NCBI RefSeq assembly: GCF_000745015.1
Contig: NZ_JQNA01000001.1
Span: 992,001 to 1,056,000 of the forward strand
DNA length: 64,000 nt
Source of the DNA: Burkholderia sp. 9120
GTDB taxonomy: Bacteria > Pseudomonadota > Gammaproteobacteria > Burkholderiales > Burkholderiaceae
Reading direction: 5' to 3'
Part shown: positions 62,234-64,000 of the stretch, piece by piece
How the letters are laid out: each line of letters starts with the position of its first letter
Position numbering within the stretch: the first letter of the stretch is position 1
The notes under the pieces: model-generated
The model's database searches: none
What the model saw: the letters and a program-made list of their open reading frames with translations, nothing else
Told to the model about the DNA's origin: nothing
Position numbers and translations under genes: made by a program

Positions 62234-64000
62234 ATGTCCATCCGCTACCCCCTCTTGAATCGCGAGCTGGGCATTCTGGGTTTCAACGAGCGTGTGTTGG
62301 CACAAGCTGCCGACCCTGCCGTCCCCTTGCTCGAACGCCTGCGCTTCATCTGCATCACCAGTAGCAATCTCGACGAATTCTTCGAAGTCCGCATGGCCGG
62401 ACTGCAGGAACAGATGCGCGACAACCCTGGCGCACTGTCGCCGGACGGTATGTCGTTGCAGCACGTGTACGACCTCGTGGTCGAGCGCGCACAGAAGCTC
62501 GTGCATCGTCAGTACACGATGCTGCACGACACCGTGCTGACCGCACTCGAACAGGAAGGCATCTATTTTCACGGCACCGAAGCGTGGAACGAAGCGCAGA
62601 CCGAATGGGCGCGCAACTACTTCTTCGACGAACTGCTGCCGGTGCTCACGCCGATCGGTCTCGATCCGGCCCACCCGTTTCCGCGCGTGCTCAACAAGAG
62701 CCTGAACTTCGTCGTCGAACTCGAAGGCAAAGACGCGTTCGGCCGTCAAGCCATGATGGGCATCGTGCAAGCGCCGCGCGCGCTGCCGCGGCTCGTGCGC
62801 ATGCCGCAGGACCTGTCGGGCTATCCGCACGGCTTCGTGCTGCTGAGCTCGCTGCTGCAACGCTTTGTCGGCGAGCTGTTTCCGAATCTGGTGGTGCGCA
62901 GTTGCAATCAGTTTCGCATCACGCGCAATAGCGAACTGTTCGTCGACGAAGACGAAATCACCAATCTGCGCGTCGCGTTGCAGGGCGAATTGCCGGCGCG
63001 CCATCTGGGCAATGCGGTGCGGCTCGAAGTGTCGGCGGAAACACCGTCGCATGTCGTGCGGCGCCTGCTCGACGAAAGCGATCTGTCCGATAAAGACTGC
63101 TATTACGCCGATGGCCCCGTCAATCTGGTGCGGTTGATGCAGTTGCCGGAGATGGTGGACCGGCCCGATCTGAAATTCGTGCCGCATATTCCGGCGATTC
63201 CGGCGCAGGTCGCCAACAGCGCCAGCATGTTCGACGTGATCGATCAGGGCGACGTGCTGCTGCATCATCCGTACGAGAGCTTTCAGCCGGTGCTGGAACT
63301 GCTGCTGCAGGCCGCCAAAGATCCGAACGTGATGGCGATCAAGCAGACCATTTACCGCACCGGCACCGATTCGCCGCTAATGGACGCGCTGATGCAAGCC
63401 GCGCGCAACGGCAAGGAAGTGACGGTGGTGGTCGAACTGCTCGCGCGCTTCGACGAAGAAACCAACATCAACTGGGCGTCGCAGCTCGAAGCGGTGGGCG
63501 CGCACGTCGTCTACGGCGTGGTGGGTCACAAGTGCCATGCGAAGATGATGCTGATCGTGCGGCGCGTGTCGTCGGGCGGCAAGACCACGCTCAAGCGTTA
63601 CGTGCATCTGGGCACCGGCAACTATCATCCGCGCACGGCGCGTCTGTACACCGACTTCGGCCTGATGACCGCCGATCAGAAAATCTGCGAAGACGTGCAT
63701 CACGTGTTCCAGCAACTGACCGGCATTGGCGGCGAGTTGAAGCTGCACGAGTTGTGGCAGTCGCCGTTCACGCTGCATCCGAAACTGGTCGAAGCGATTC
63801 GCGCCGAAGCCGAGCATGCGCGCGCCGGCAAGAAAGCGCGCATCGTCGCGAAGATGAACGCGCTGCTCGAACCTACCGTGATCGCCGAGTTGTATGAAGC
63901 GTCGCAGGCCGGCGTGAAGATCGATCTGATCGTGCGTGGCGTGTGTTCGTTGCAGCCGGGCGTGGCGGGTCTGTCGGAGAACATCACGGTGCGCTCGATC
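62234..64000 (+). CDS. ppk1: Polyphosphate kinase 1 (5' part, runs off the window)
   Basis: At least 589 residues of PPK1, which makes polyphosphate from ATP at the membrane. Signs: MSIRYPLLNRELGILGFNER, LRFICITSSNLDEFFEVRMA (N-terminal and head domains), GDVLLHHPYESFQPVLELL, IKQTIYRTGTDSPLMDAL, then VGHKCHAKMMLIV with the autophosphorylated His, and RYVHLGTGNYHPRTARLYTD. The stop is beyond the window. I chose ATG at 62234; a GTG at 62177 would add 19 residues but would put the start close to the Pho box. It is divergent from ppx. Confidence 0.95.
   Translation, partial: MSIRYPLLNRELGILGFNERVLAQAADPAVPLLERLRFICITSSNLDEFFEVRMAGLQEQMRDNPGALSPDGMSLQHVYDLVVERAQKLVHRQYTMLHDTVLTALEQEGIYFHGTEAWNEAQTEWARNYFFDELLPVLTPIGLDPAHPFPRVLNKSLNFVVELEGKDAFGRQAMMGIVQAPRALPRLVRMPQDLSGYPHGFVLLSSLLQRFVGELFPNLVVRSCNQFRITRNSELFVDEDEITNLRVALQGELPARHLGNAVRLEVSAETPSHVVRRLLDESDLSDKDCYYADGPVNLVRLMQLPEMVDRPDLKFVPHIPAIPAQVANSASMFDVIDQGDVLLHHPYESFQPVLELLLQAAKDPNVMAIKQTIYRTGTDSPLMDALMQAARNGKEVTVVVELLARFDEETNINWASQLEAVGAHVVYGVVGHKCHAKMMLIVRRVSSGGKTTLKRYVHLGTGNYHPRTARLYTDFGLMTADQKICEDVHHVFQQLTGIGGELKLHELWQSPFTLHPKLVEAIRAEAEHARAGKKARIVAKMNALLEPTVIAELYEASQAGVKIDLIVRGVCSLQPGVAGLSENITVRSI

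Noticed and set aside
1..64000. CRISPR arrays, rRNA genes and complete insertion sequences
   Set aside because: No regularly spaced repeat-spacer pattern, no rRNA sequence and no transposase gene were seen on reading either strand.

Overview
The window looks like a chromosomal segment of a Burkholderiaceae species, most likely Paraburkholderia or a close relative. This rests on the GC-rich, Burkholderia-like housekeeping proteins and on the local gene set: alaS, glnS, ggt, uppP, sixA, an olsB-type acyltransferase, and divergent ppx/ppk1. The species cannot be fixed from sequence reading alone.

Region 1 (1-~17,574) is an accessory island with visibly lower GC than the core. It starts with mobilisation genes (a MobC-like ribbon-helix-helix protein and a MOB-type relaxase). 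It carries a complete type VI secretion (T6SS) payload cassette: VgrG, an M23-like/GH19 lysozyme effector, a secreted probable immunity protein and PAAR. Around that cassette are three small modules of unknown genes, each bounded by a repeat facing in from both sides. The repeat has three TGTCC boxes at 9-bp spacing. The modules encode membrane proteins, an HNH-like protein, a Schlafen/AlbA_2 protein, a possible PIN-like protein and a DUF3892 protein. The island ends with a membrane protein, a metallopeptidase-like lipoprotein and a divergent XRE regulator with a palindromic operator. Its right edge cuts a 4HBT thioesterase gene, of which only the first ~26 codons remain.

Region 2 (~17,575-46,675) is core chromosome: Nudix hydrolases, threonine aldolase, an MFS transporter with a divergent LysR regulator, alaS, a class III CoA-transferase, an alpha/beta hydrolase, gamma-glutamyltransferase, glnS, a GltI-like binding protein, a di-haem peroxidase, a phospholipase C-type phosphoesterase, tRNA-Arg(UCU), uppP, an aldose epimerase, a LysM/M23 lipoprotein, a pentapeptide-repeat protein, a MATE exporter, several very small membrane proteins and tRNA-Pro(UGG).

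Region 3 (~46,676-58,450) is a second accessory island directly after tRNA-Pro. It holds a KorA/TrfB-like helix-turn-helix fused to five zinc-knuckle repeats, then a second T6SS payload cassette: VgrG, an M23-like/EF-hand/pesticin-lysozyme effector, an LprI-type lysozyme inhibitor as probable immunity, and PAAR. Two further secreted proteins, a duplicated PAAR with its downstream DNA, a small orphan and a SymE-like toxin follow. No structural T6SS genes are present, so both cassettes would have to use an apparatus encoded elsewhere.

Region 4 (~58,450-64,000) is core again: sixA, an OlsB-type ornithine acyltransferase, and divergent ppx and ppk1. A Pho-box-like sequence lies upstream of ppk1, and ppk1 runs off the window.

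The two T6SS cassettes share a VgrG of the same length (836 residues) and the same effector scaffold but carry different lysozyme domains and different immunity proteins, as expected for exchange of toxic tips on a common carrier. All statements come from reading sequence; no database search was run.
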